Shown one piece after another: positions 44,172-53,034 of a DNA stretch of 60,669 nucleotides (the stretch's first letter is position 1; each line of letters starts with the position of its first letter). A program made the position numbers and the translations under genes. The DNA comes from Flavobacteriales bacterium (GTDB lineage: Bacteria; Bacteroidota; Bacteroidia; CAIKAF01), in assembly GCA_025451235.1 (NCBI GenBank), contig JANWKT010000037.1:1-60669 (forward strand). The letters are read 5' to 3'. The notes under the pieces were generated by a model that saw nothing but the letters and a program-made list of their open reading frames with translations, did not search any database and was not told the DNA's origin.

Positions 44172-44179
44172 CAAAACTA
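44172..44179 (-). promoter_or_regulatory. Candidate -7 element (TAGTTTTG)
   Basis: Matches TAnnTTTG on the minus strand, 35 bases before the ATG of the CARDB-T9SS gene. Confidence 0.35.
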
Positions 44180-44270
44180 TGACCACAAAAGGATTTTCTG
44201 AGATTAGAGGTATCTACATCATCCCTACAAAGGTCCCTACAAAATCACTACAGGAAGGTAGAAGTATGGA

Positions 44271-46199
44271 TTATATCTCCGACAGGAACTTATTCAGGTC
44301 TTCCTCATTGGTCAAATTGAGTTTCTTTCTCATCCTGTACCGGTTCATATCCACACTCTTAGAAGAGATATTCTGGATAGCAGCAATTTCCTTGGAAGAT
44401 AAGTTCAACCTGATCATGGCACAGAGTTTTTTTTCGTTTTCGCTCAATTGAGGAAATTTCTCGGAGAGGTTTCTATAAAAATCCTGGTTGATCAGGTCAA
44501 CATTCAATTCAAAATCCTCCCTTTGTTTATCCAGATTGATCTTGGCATCCAACTCTCTTTCCAGTGATCTTACTTCGGGTGTAGGGCTCACTTCCTTTAA
44601 ATTGTTCTTAAGTGATTCCAGGAAATCGTTTTGTTGGCTGATATGCAAAGCAAGCTGGGTGAGTTCTTTCTTTTTAAAACTCAACTCAGCCATGATTTTT
44701 CCCTGCTCGGCCTTTGATCGTTCCAATTCGGCCTGCATGGTTTTTTGCTGGCTCTCTGCCAACAGAATATTCTTCTCTGCTATTTCAAGGTTTTTCAGAT
44801 TTTTAATTTGGGTACGCTTATAGGATACCACTCCCAATAAAATAATCAGGGCGATAATGATGCCCAATGCCGCCAGAGAAAAAATAAATAAATTATTCGA
44901 CCTCCGCAGGATCTTGATTTTTCCCTTTTGGATGGCCAGGTCTTCCTGTGCTTTTTCGGTTTGATATTTAGCATCCAGCTCTTGTACTACCTGAAGTTTT
45001 TTCTGATCGTAAATGGTATCCTGGAAGGTGGCATAATTTTTCATGGCATCGAAAGCCCTTTGATAATTTCCCTGCTTGGCATGAAAATTAGCCATAGAAT
45101 AGTAAACATCTGCGGTGCGCTGAACTGTTCCAATGGCTTTGGAAATGGTGAGGGCAGAATCATAATAAAGTTCAGCCAGTTCAAGATTACCGGTGGCATA
45201 ATTCACATTGGCTAATCCGGTAAATGAAATGGCCATCCCATATATATCCCCATTATTTCTTCGAATGAACAATGCCTCTGAATAATATTCCCTGGCATAT
45301 TTGAACATGTTTCTTTCCATCATAATATCGCCCAAATTGTTCAGGCATTGGGAAACTCCGTTGGTACCACCTGCCTCCCGATAAATCGACAAAGCTTCTT
45401 GATGGCAAACAAAAGAGCTATCCATAAATCCTTCATTAAAATATGCACTTCCCAAATGCACAACAGCATTCGCCTCGCCCAATCGATCACCCATTTCTCT
45501 TAATTTAATAAGGGCCTGACGGATGTATCGCTTAGCCTTGGAATAATCTTTCTGGGCACTGTAAAGTAATCCCAGGTTGAGTTGGTTGATGGAAATGAAT
45601 TTTGGGCTATTGAGTTTTTCGGCCAGTTTTAATGAATTGGAATAATACCGGGCTACCTGATCATATTCTCCCCGATAAAAATTGACCACACCAATATTAT
45701 GTAATGCGATCACCACTCCTACCGAATCATCGGAATCAATATAACTATACAAGGCTTCTTTATAATACTTTTCGGCCTGGTAGTACTTGGCCTGTCCCAT
45801 AAAAATAAGCCCCAGCAGATTAGTAGCATCGGCCTGCTCTACTACTGTTCCATATATTTTAAGTTTTTCAAGAGCGATCATAGCCAACTTTTCAGCTTTA
45901 GACATATCGCCTTTGTTTTGGTAGATAGAGGCCAACATTTTATAAGACTTGGCCTCTCCATGATGGAACTGGATCCGAACTGCTTCTTCATTCGCCATCA
46001 CGGCATATTCCAATGCTTTGTCGGTATTGATGCGCTGGTATTGGTAAGCTATTTTTAATGCAATACTCACCCTGGCGGTATCCTTGGATCGGACCAGAAC
46101 TTTCTCCAGGCTGTCAATTGTTTTTTCGGGTTGTGAAAAAGCAACAGACTGAAGAAAGGTCAATAAAAAAAAGGTAAAGAGGGTAAATGTTTTTTGCAT
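44271..46199 (-). CDS. TPR repeat protein with membrane helix, coiled coil and LuxR-like HTH
   Basis: About 642 residues from the ATG at 46199 (MQKTFTLFTFFLLTFLQ, a signal sequence); a longer version from 46244 is unlikely. About nine tetratricopeptide repeats fill residues 30-420 (AEKYYKEALYSYIDSDD, VVIALHNIGVVNFYRGEYD and so on). A membrane helix follows (LFIFSLAALGIIIALIILLG, about 440-460), then a coiled coil and a C-terminal helix-turn-helix (LSENEKKLCAMIRLNLSSKEIAAI, KSVDMNRYRMRKKLNL). The layout places TPRs in the periplasm and DNA- or protein-binding HTH in the cytoplasm, a common but poorly understood Bacteroidota regulator class. It lacks a kinase domain. Confidence 0.85.
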   Translation of the reverse strand: MQKTFTLFTFFLLTFLQSVAFSQPEKTIDSLEKVLVRSKDTARVSIALKIAYQYQRINTDKALEYAVMANEEAVRIQFHHGEAKSYKMLASIYQNKGDMSKAEKLAMIALEKLKIYGTVVEQADATNLLGLIFMGQAKYYQAEKYYKEALYSYIDSDDSVGVVIALHNIGVVNFYRGEYDQVARYYSNSLKLAEKLNSPKFISINQLNLGLLYSAQKDYSKAKRYIRQALIKLREMGDRLGEANAVVHLGSAYFNEGFMDSSFVCHQEALSIYREAGGTNGVSQCLNNLGDIMMERNMFKYAREYYSEALFIRRNNGDIYGMAISFTGLANVNYATGNLELAELYYDSALTISKAIGTVQRTADVYYSMANFHAKQGNYQRAFDAMKNYATFQDTIYDQKKLQVVQELDAKYQTEKAQEDLAIQKGKIKILRRSNNLFIFSLAALGIIIALIILLGVVSYKRTQIKNLKNLEIAEKNILLAESQQKTMQAELERSKAEQGKIMAELSFKKKELTQLALHISQQNDFLESLKNNLKEVSPTPEVRSLERELDAKINLDKQREDFELNVDLINQDFYRNLSEKFPQLSENEKKLCAMIRLNLSSKEIAAIQNISSKSVDMNRYRMRKKLNLTNEEDLNKFLSEI

Positions 46200-46285
46200 A
46201 TGATCATATGTATTCAAAAACCTTACCAAAGTAAGTAAAATCATTCTTGCAACCCGATAGTTATTGGGAAGCAGGAGAAGGTGCC

Positions 46286-47071
46286 CTAAAAATATCCTTT
46301 ATGCCAAAGGCTTAGAAAATCCATAGAAATGGCTACACATACATGCATGCATGCACCCAATACGATTGATTTATATCGGTAACTTAAGGTCCCCAGAACA
46401 ATACCTGCAATAATTGATCCCATGCATTCAGGCAAAGGTTTTCCAAAATGGATCATGCAATAGGGAACTACCATGGCAAAAATACTATATACCCCCAACT
46501 TCTTCTTCAGCCCGTGTACCATAAATCCGCGGAAGAAAAACTCCAATGTGATGAACTGCAATACATAAAAGATCTCCCAAATGATCATTTTTCCCATGAA
46601 ATTCTGTCGGGGTGGTTCATAAAACGGATAGGTGAACTGAAACCCTTTCCCATACGAAACAATTAAAACGCAAGGCATCATGATGCAAAGCATGACTGCG
46701 TAAATCGGCCATCCCTGTAACGAACCTTTAAGCTTGAATCCATAATCAGCTAGACTTTCCCTCCAAACTAACTTAATAACGCAAGCAGGGATAACAAAAT
46801 AAAAGAAACAGGTCCAGCTGCTCCAGTAGATGAGTTGATGCAGGCTATAATCTTCGTGACGATAGAGCCATATCGTGAGGTTTTTGCCTGCATCTTCATG
46901 GAATACATTTAAAATCGAAGTAAAATATAAATAACTGGAAGAAGGGGTAAGATACGTAATACCGGCCAGGCAAAGGGCCGAAATGATGAATACCCAAAAC
47001 GGTCTTCTATCCTCTTTTGTTTTAGGGAAAAAATCTTTGAGCCAAGAAAAAGAGGAAAAAAATGTCCGCAC
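46286..47071 (-). CDS. CPBP-family intramembrane protease-like protein (atypical active site)
   Basis: A 261-residue protein with about eight membrane segments and the CPBP/Abi layout. The first motif, normally EExxxR, is L176-E177-FFF-R181 (FITLEFFFRGF), so the first glutamate is leucine. The second motif keeps a histidine (YCMIHFGKPLPE). The last is HVCVAISMD, where the usual asparagine four residues after the histidine is alanine. CPBP proteins include CAAX prenyl proteases and bacteriocin-immunity proteins. The changes suggest weakened or lost proteolysis, though CPBP subfamilies vary. Confidence 0.8.
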   Translation of the reverse strand: MRTFFSSFSWLKDFFPKTKEDRRPFWVFIISALCLAGITYLTPSSSYLYFTSILNVFHEDAGKNLTIWLYRHEDYSLHQLIYWSSWTCFFYFVIPACVIKLVWRESLADYGFKLKGSLQGWPIYAVMLCIMMPCVLIVSYGKGFQFTYPFYEPPRQNFMGKMIIWEIFYVLQFITLEFFFRGFMVHGLKKKLGVYSIFAMVVPYCMIHFGKPLPECMGSIIAGIVLGTLSYRYKSIVLGACMHVCVAISMDFLSLWHKGYF

Positions 47072-47099
47072 GAATTAATATCTATAGATTACCTTAAAT

Positions 47100-47132
47100 G
47101 AGAACCAAGAGTTAAGAACCAAGAAGCAAGAC
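47100..47132 (+). repeat. Left imperfect inverted repeat of the four-helix-bundle element
   Basis: It contains three AACCAAG/GCAAG-type units. The inner 17 bases (47116-47132) match the reverse complement of 47522-47538 with one mismatch. Together with the right repeat it brackets one small gene. Confidence 0.6.
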
Positions 47133-47140
47133 AATTCATT

Positions 47141-47500
47141 TCAGTCAGAGGAAATATTGTTTCTAAATGTAAATATCATTTTTTGCACTTCAGTTATTTC
47201 GCTTAAAAGTTTATTTAATAATTCTGTGTCCCCATATTTTCTGCGTTCACAAATCAATAAATGAGTTTCAAGCTCGTAGGCAGAAGATAACGAGGTAGTA
47301 AGGAATTCTGCAAAATGCTTTTTTGTCCTTTTCCCAGATCCTTCAGCGATATTCGAAGGTATTGAGCAGGAGCTTCTGTTTAATTGGTCGATTAGATTAA
47401 ATCGCTCAGATGCAGGTAAACTCAAACAATAACTAAATGTCCAATCTGTAACATCCATAGATCGCTGCCAAATAAGCAGATTTTTAAAATTATGCGCCAT
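47141..47500 (-). CDS. Four-helix bundle protein (23S IVP / Avd-like)
   Basis: A 119-residue helical protein starting MAHNFKNLLIWQRSMDVTDW and containing LIDQLNRSSCSIPSNIAEGSGKRTKKHFAEFLTTSLSSAYELETHLLI, the conserved core of the four-helix-bundle family first found in 23S rRNA intervening sequences and related to Avd of diversity-generating retroelements. In Avd this fold is pentameric and binds nucleic acid and reverse transcriptase. No reverse transcriptase, variable repeat or rRNA gene is nearby. The gene sits alone between inverted repeats rich in CTTGGTT units, suggesting a small mobile unit. Molecular function is unproven. Confidence 0.88.
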   Translation of the reverse strand: MAHNFKNLLIWQRSMDVTDWTFSYCLSLPASERFNLIDQLNRSSCSIPSNIAEGSGKRTKKHFAEFLTTSLSSAYELETHLLICERRKYGDTELLNKLLSEITEVQKMIFTFRNNISSD

Positions 47501-47521
47501 ACTTAACTACAAACATTTTTA

Positions 47522-47552
47522 GTCTTGGTTCTTGGTTCTAGCATCTTGGCTC
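47522..47552 (-). repeat. Right imperfect inverted repeat of the four-helix-bundle element
   Basis: Reverse complement of the left repeat at 47100-47132: the innermost 17 bases have one mismatch and the outer part matches in units with short gaps. It ends 6 bases before the stop of the M49-like gene. Confidence 0.6.
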
Positions 47553-47557
47553 TTTCT

Positions 47558-49219
47558 TCACTTCAATCCTAATACATCTTTTCCTTGCTCAAACACCACA
47601 TCCACCGGAATGTTTTTTGCATCCAATCTATCAAGATCAGCCTGAAGCTCTTCTCCGATCTTTCCTTTTTCTTTCACCAGTTTATCCACCCCGGCATAGT
47701 CACCATCTCCTTGAAGGGTAAGGATCAGTGTGCTTAGGGAGGTCATGGCATCTTTCATTTTATCGAAGTTCACTTTGTACTTTCCATTAGACCCTCTTTC
47801 AAAGGCTCCTTTTTCTTTAAAATAATTAAAGCGGATCATATTAGCTACTCCATGCGCTTCCCCAGCACCAAATCTTACGCTCCGAAAAATGCCTGCAAGA
47901 AAAGTAACATAGAACTCTTCCAACTGTCCTTCAATTTCGCCCATTTTATGCAACTCAGTGATCATATATAATCCAAGAATGTCGGCCTTTCCTTCCTCAA
48001 GTGCCGAAGCATGGTCCTTTAAGGCTTCTCTTACCGTTCCTTTACCATTGATCGTATTTTTGATCCCCAGCCCATGAGCCACTTCGTGGAACATAGTTGT
48101 TGAGAAGAACGCATCGAAATTGATCAATTTCAACTGCTCCGGATCTATTAATTCCTCAGCGATCGGCATCATGATCTTATCGAATTTTGCACGCATTACG
48201 TTTTTAAGTTGCAACCTTCTGGAACCATATTTTACATGTACCTCTTCGTCGTTGGGTAAATTAATGGCAATCGTTTTACCTCCTGAATTACCTTCTCCTG
48301 CATAATATACCACATCGTATGCATTCAAATCAGCTTTTGATCCTGTTAAAGATGGTTTGTATTTTTTATCCACAGGAAGACCTTGTTGCAGATCAGGAAG
48401 CATGGCAACATATTTTTCCAATTTTTTGCTCCACTCCATATCTTTTATCAAAACGTATGCCTCGAAAGAGGACCGATAACCATACAATGCATCTTCATAG
48501 GTTTCAATAGGTCCAACTACAAAATCAATTTTGTTGGTTTTCATTTCCATCCAGGCAATATCACTTGCCTGGTATTCGTCGCTCAGCAATGCTTCATGCC
48601 TTAAATGCAGGTATTTATTCAGGCCTGGATCATCTGCAAACTGCGCTGCTTGCTTAATCAACTCTGCTGCCTGCTCCAATTTTGCTTTATAATATTCACT
48701 GTATTTGATCAGCTTCAACTTTCCTCCTTCATCTCTTCTTACTACACTATACAGTCCTTTCTTGCCAGGTTCTTTCCAGTTTTGGAATTCAGTGGTATCC
48801 ATATCCGTCGGGTAAAAATTAGCTCCCTTAGGCTTTACTCCATACCCTTCTATAAAAGGTTTGTTATCATCCAGTCTATCCCATGGACCATAATTGTAAA
48901 TGGCGAATTGTTTTAATTTTTCATCTTTTATTTTTGCCAGAAACTCCTCCTTCGGTTCTCCCAATGTCTGTTCCCAAAACAATTCGTCCATGATTTTGGC
49001 TGCATCAATTAACAAAGGGATCATTTTTTTTTCATTCTCTGTTAATGCACCCATATCAGCCTCCAGCCTAACGGTGGTATATTTTGATAATAATAGATCC
49101 TGAGGGCTTTTTTGTTGAGTTGAATCCTTTGGATCTGCTGTGCCGGTTTTCTTTTTATTACCACAGGAAGCCAGCAATAGGATGGTACAGCCTAAAATAA
49201 AGAGTTTTTTAGTTCGCAT
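47558..49219 (-). CDS. M49-like zinc peptidase lipoprotein (dipeptidyl-peptidase III family)
   Basis: A 553-residue lipoprotein (lipobox LLLASCGNK, Cys19). The zinc motif is H378-E379-V-A-H382 in FHEVAHGLGIKNTI, and the third ligand comes from EEGKAD (408-413), the M49 second motif. DPP III enzymes usually have a six-residue HExxGH; the five-residue HExxH form seen here is known from some bacterial members. Spacing between the two motifs (about 30 residues) is like that of Bacteroides enzymes. It probably removes dipeptides from short peptides at the periplasmic or outer face of the cell. The lipid anchor is unusual for a family best known in the cytoplasm. Confidence 0.82.
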   Translation of the reverse strand: MRTKKLFILGCTILLLASCGNKKKTGTADPKDSTQQKSPQDLLLSKYTTVRLEADMGALTENEKKMIPLLIDAAKIMDELFWEQTLGEPKEEFLAKIKDEKLKQFAIYNYGPWDRLDDNKPFIEGYGVKPKGANFYPTDMDTTEFQNWKEPGKKGLYSVVRRDEGGKLKLIKYSEYYKAKLEQAAELIKQAAQFADDPGLNKYLHLRHEALLSDEYQASDIAWMEMKTNKIDFVVGPIETYEDALYGYRSSFEAYVLIKDMEWSKKLEKYVAMLPDLQQGLPVDKKYKPSLTGSKADLNAYDVVYYAGEGNSGGKTIAINLPNDEEVHVKYGSRRLQLKNVMRAKFDKIMMPIAEELIDPEQLKLINFDAFFSTTMFHEVAHGLGIKNTINGKGTVREALKDHASALEEGKADILGLYMITELHKMGEIEGQLEEFYVTFLAGIFRSVRFGAGEAHGVANMIRFNYFKEKGAFERGSNGKYKVNFDKMKDAMTSLSTLILTLQGDGDYAGVDKLVKEKGKIGEELQADLDRLDAKNIPVDVVFEQGKDVLGLK

Positions 49220-49366
49220 ACATTGTTTTTTTAATGTGGACTCATGAGCTCATCCGCCTTCGACAAGGTCCGGTTCATGGTCAATTTTTTTCAAAGTAAG
49301 TGAAATTTGGTTAAACCCAAACCTTCATTTCTTGTCCAACAACCAAAGAATACCTATCTTTATCGA

Positions 49367-50560
49367 ATGAAGGGAAGGATTTTACTGGGTTTATTGCTTA
49401 TCCCACAGCTGATTTTCTCACAGAGTTTTTATGGTGATACTCTATGGGCACGTGACTATAGCAGCACCGGGGCCTTTAGCTGTTCTTTTTCTCCAGATGG
49501 GACCAAGCTGGCAGTCGCCTACGAATGTATGGGTCCTATGGTAAGAGTGATCGATGTAAATAACGGTTATATTCTATGGGAATCAGGAACTCCCGACTTA
49601 TGTTTATACAATATTCAATTCTCTTCCAATGGGCAGTATATAGCAATTGCGGAAGAGCTGGGGCACCTGGTAGTGGTGGATATTACCATTCCCGATACCA
49701 TCTACAATATTGATACCCAAAGTGGGGGATTGAATTCAGTCGATTTTTCTCCGGCAGGTGATTATATCTATACGGGCTGTGATGATGGTACCATACGTAT
49801 TTATGAAACAGCTACAGGAATGCATCATCATACCATTCCTGCTCATTCGGATGCGGTGTTGACGATCGATGTATCTTATAACGGCAGCTATCTGGCCAGC
49901 GGAAGTAAGGACAATACAATAAAAGTATGGGATTTACAGAGCGGGTACTCGATGGTATACAACTTTACAGAGCATATGGACGATGTAAAGGCAGTAAAAT
50001 TTACTCCCAATCAAAGCCTTTTGATCTCCGGTTCGGCGGATGACATGATCCATGCTTATACAATGTCCGACGGAGCTTTAGATACCATCTTGATGTTGCA
50101 TACTGCTGATGTAAATACGATTGATATTAGTGCCGACGGGTCTTTTGCTGTTTCAGGGTCCAACGACCAATCTGCGGAAATGATCAATCTGCACAACTAT
50201 GCATCGGTAGCCACTTTTACCAATCAATTACAAACAAGGGTATATGGAGTGGCCATTTCTCCACAAATGGACAAGCTGGCGGCAGCCAATCATATTGGTT
50301 ATGTGTTGATGTATAATATTCAATCATTGATATCTGTTGAAGAGCAGGGAGTGAAGCCACTCATAATCTACCCCAATCCCGCAAATGATATTATCCGTAT
50401 CGCTCATTTGGATCAGGCAGAATATTTTGAATTACTTCAGGTAAATGGTCAGGTCGTTCAAAGTGGGATAACTAGTAACACCATCAACATCAGTGAATTG
50501 CCCAGAGGATTATACATTCTCCATATAGGGAATCGTTTTTCAAGGATCATTAAAAATTAA
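49367..50560 (+). CDS. Secreted WD40 beta-propeller protein with T9SS type A tail
   Basis: About 397 residues from the ATG at 49367 (MKGRILLGLLLIPQLIFSQ, signal peptide); an upstream in-frame ATG at 49307 adds 20 polar residues. Seven or so WD40-like repeats fill residues 30-315 (CSFSPDGTKLAVAYE, NSVDFSPAGDYIYTGCDDGTIRIYE, LASGSKDNTIKVWDLQSG, LISGSADDMIHAY). The C-terminal 75 residues (LIIYPNPANDIIRI to FSRIIKN) are a type A sorting domain. A surface binding role is likely. Secreted WD40 proteins are less usual than cytoplasmic ones. Confidence 0.88.
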   Translation: MKGRILLGLLLIPQLIFSQSFYGDTLWARDYSSTGAFSCSFSPDGTKLAVAYECMGPMVRVIDVNNGYILWESGTPDLCLYNIQFSSNGQYIAIAEELGHLVVVDITIPDTIYNIDTQSGGLNSVDFSPAGDYIYTGCDDGTIRIYETATGMHHHTIPAHSDAVLTIDVSYNGSYLASGSKDNTIKVWDLQSGYSMVYNFTEHMDDVKAVKFTPNQSLLISGSADDMIHAYTMSDGALDTILMLHTADVNTIDISADGSFAVSGSNDQSAEMINLHNYASVATFTNQLQTRVYGVAISPQMDKLAAANHIGYVLMYNIQSLISVEEQGVKPLIIYPNPANDIIRIAHLDQAEYFELLQVNGQVVQSGITSNTINISELPRGLYILHIGNRFSRIIKN

Positions 50561-50690
50561 TTTTTTTATAAGATGCAGCTCCTATCCCCAGCGCAATAGG
50601 TCCAATATGCCCACTGGCATTATGATAAAACTCTTCAATTATTTGCTTTTCTCCAATTAAATTTCTTAATTTTATAGGAAGTAATTCACT

Positions 50691-51437
50691 ATGAATCAAG
50701 GTAGACTCATTTTTGGTACGCTCCTCTTCTCCATTTGTATCTCTGGGTTTTCTCAGGGAGGAACTTATATTACCGGTCCCGCAAGGAATTATAATACTTT
50801 TCAAATAGGCGGTATTGGATCATTGGATATGTGTTACAGGACATTGGAGAACAAGCAGCGAGAACAATCCATTGAAAATCTGATAGAATTAAAAAATAAT
50901 TCCGAAACCTTCAAATTCGGTTATTCCGCAGGGATTGGATTTTGTATGAACGTATCTCAGCATTTTGGAATGGAAGTAGGTGTTCTTTATTCAAACAAAG
51001 GGTATGAGACCAAGTTAACGGATTATATTTATGCAGTTCCAGAGCCGGGCATGCCTACACAAGGACGTTCTATCTATAACTATAATTTTATTGATGTTCC
51101 TTTAAAAGCTAATTTTTTTGCTGGTAAAGGAAAAGTGAAGTTTTATACAAGCTTTGGAATTATTACCAATGTTCTGGTGAACCAAAATGAAACATTCGTA
51201 AAAAAATACGAAGACGGAAGAACGGAATATGATGTATTCACAACCAACTATCCCTATGAGAAAGTGGTGTTCTCCGCAACCCTTGCCGCCGGTATTGATT
51301 GCAAATTCAGCAAATCCCTTCACCTTCGCATTTCTCCACATTTCAGCCATACCATTGGCCGCTTTTGGAATGGACCCATTTCAGGCTATTTATGGAATAC
51401 CGGTATAAGTGCTGATTTTTATTATGGATGGTATTAA
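50691..51437 (+). CDS. Outer-membrane beta-barrel protein (PorT-like family)
   Basis: A 248-residue protein with a signal peptide (ending GFSQ, about residue 22). Amphipathic strands follow: FKFGYSAGIGFCMNVSQHFGMEVGVLYSNKGYET, FIDVPLKANFFAGKGKVKFYTSFGI, ATLAAGIDCKFSKSLHLRISPHF. The protein ends STGISADFYYGWY, an aromatic final strand. This matches the outer-membrane beta-barrel family of Bacteroidota that includes PorT, but it is not PorT itself as far as I can tell. Its stop is about 44 bases before the BNR-repeat gene start. Confidence 0.75.
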   Translation: MNQGRLIFGTLLFSICISGFSQGGTYITGPARNYNTFQIGGIGSLDMCYRTLENKQREQSIENLIELKNNSETFKFGYSAGIGFCMNVSQHFGMEVGVLYSNKGYETKLTDYIYAVPEPGMPTQGRSIYNYNFIDVPLKANFFAGKGKVKFYTSFGIITNVLVNQNETFVKKYEDGRTEYDVFTTNYPYEKVVFSATLAAGIDCKFSKSLHLRISPHFSHTIGRFWNGPISGYLWNTGISADFYYGWY

Positions 51438-51480
51438 ACCTGGCATATCCCTTCTCGTCAAATGGGTCAATCCTGCTAAC

Positions 51481-53034
51481 ATGAAAAAAATCTTATCTCT
51501 TGTTGCCGTTTTATTCTCCTCTGTAATATTCTCCCAAAATCAGAATATTTCTGCCGGAATCGCTTTCGATGGAGAACCTTATATGGTGATTGATCCAAAC
51601 AATTCACAGCATATTGTGGTAGCTTGGATGGGTTATAGCTTGGGCCTCCCGTTGGGAATAAAAACCAAAGTATCCACCAATGGAGGAACTACCTGGAGTC
51701 TGTCACCGGTTTTTCTGCCGCACTATGCCACCACTTATCATTCGGCCGATCCTTCCATGGACTATGACAATACCGGTGACCTATGGGCATGTTATGTAGA
51801 TTATCGGCAAGCGCCGGATAGTGGAAATATTATTATTGTTCGCTCCACTGATGGTGGCTTTAATTGGGGTGCACCGATTTCAGCGATGGATGCATATGAT
51901 GATGGAAGCAAAAAACCCATCGACCGACCCTGGATGAAAATTAATCAGGTCAACAATCATATTTATATCACGTCAAAACCGGCTCCCTGGATAGCACCAC
52001 CCAATCGTCCTTATTTTAGTGTTTCCACGAATATGGGATCCAGCTGGTTGCCTTGGAGATATCTGGATACCACCAACTATCTGGTGGGAAATGTCATCAA
52101 AGGGCCCATGGCAGCAATAGATATTGGAACAAGTGGCACCGTACATTGCTTATATCCAACCTACGAACCTTCTCAAAATCCTTTACCGGGATTTATTCAT
52201 GCATCCTCTAGCAATGATGGAAGCAATTTTGCCTATCATCCTGCCGCCTATGCCATTCCAGGAGCAACAGACACCCTGGCCAAGCTAGGATCAAACCTGG
52301 TCGCCGATCCTTCGGATCCCAATCACCTGGTTTTTACATTTCCATTCAAGTCGCCGGGAGGTGATTATGATGTACAAATGATCGAATCTACCAATGGTGG
52401 TGTTAGCTGGGCTGCACCTGTAAGAGTAAATGATGATCCCTTAGGGAATGGGAAAATGCAGGATATGATCTGGTGTGATTTTGATACGGATGGAGACCTC
52501 ATCGTTGGATGGAGAGATCGAAGAAACGGATCCGCCAGCGGTTATGCCACCGAATCGGAAACCTGGGGAGCAGTGAAGTGGAAAGATTCCTCTAATTTTT
52601 CGGCTAATTTCCCCATAGCAGATTCGTTGGTGAACTATCAACCAGTATTATCGCAGGATGGAAATGATTTTATGAATATCCTCATGCTCAATGATACTTT
52701 ATATGCTGTTTGGGGAGAGGTAAGAACAGGTATCCTTCAAATATGGTTTTCGAAATCTGCTCTATTAACGGGTGTTACAAGCGTTGAACTGATTTCCCAG
52801 GAAGAGATCCCTTCCGTATCTATTTTCCCCAATCCATCAACTGATATATTAAAGTTGAAGGGAGATCCTGTTATGTCCATTCGTGTTTTTGATACAAACG
52901 GAAAAGTATATCTAAGTAAAAAAATGGAAGCCGATCAACAGATCGTTGACATTTCCAACTTCCCTTCCGCCATTTATTTTATTGAAATGAAAACAGCTAA
53001 AGGCAATATTGTCTCCAGATTCATCAAAGAGTAA
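51481..53034 (+). CDS. Secreted BNR-repeat (sialidase-like propeller) protein with T9SS type A tail
   Basis: About 517 residues from the ATG at 51481 (MKKILSLVAVLFSSVIFSQ, signal peptide); a longer frame from 51409 overlaps the barrel gene and is rejected. BNR/Asp-box-like repeats are visible: VSTNGGTTWSLSP, VRSTDGGFNWGAP, VSTNMGSSWLPW, ESTNGGVSWAAP. I do not see the full set of sialidase catalytic residues, so it is best called a six-bladed propeller binding protein. The end (SIFPNPSTDILKL to NIVSRFIKE) is a type A sorting domain. Confidence 0.85.
   Translation: MKKILSLVAVLFSSVIFSQNQNISAGIAFDGEPYMVIDPNNSQHIVVAWMGYSLGLPLGIKTKVSTNGGTTWSLSPVFLPHYATTYHSADPSMDYDNTGDLWACYVDYRQAPDSGNIIIVRSTDGGFNWGAPISAMDAYDDGSKKPIDRPWMKINQVNNHIYITSKPAPWIAPPNRPYFSVSTNMGSSWLPWRYLDTTNYLVGNVIKGPMAAIDIGTSGTVHCLYPTYEPSQNPLPGFIHASSSNDGSNFAYHPAAYAIPGATDTLAKLGSNLVADPSDPNHLVFTFPFKSPGGDYDVQMIESTNGGVSWAAPVRVNDDPLGNGKMQDMIWCDFDTDGDLIVGWRDRRNGSASGYATESETWGAVKWKDSSNFSANFPIADSLVNYQPVLSQDGNDFMNILMLNDTLYAVWGEVRTGILQIWFSKSALLTGVTSVELISQEEIPSVSIFPNPSTDILKLKGDPVMSIRVFDTNGKVYLSKKMEADQQIVDISNFPSAIYFIEMKTAKGNIVSRFIKE

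Noticed and set aside
47141-47500. Possible 23S rRNA intervening sequence
   Set aside because: The protein family fits, but no rRNA sequence flanks it; both neighbours are ordinary protein genes.
51409-51480. Longer start for the BNR-repeat protein
   Set aside because: The extension overlaps the end of the barrel gene and puts 24 residues before a perfect signal peptide that starts at the ATG at 51481.
51481-53034. Annotation of the BNR protein as a sialidase acting with the NeuB-type operon
   Set aside because: Asp-box-like repeats are present, but the arginine triad and other catalytic residues of sialidases are not evident, and the two loci are 40 kb apart.
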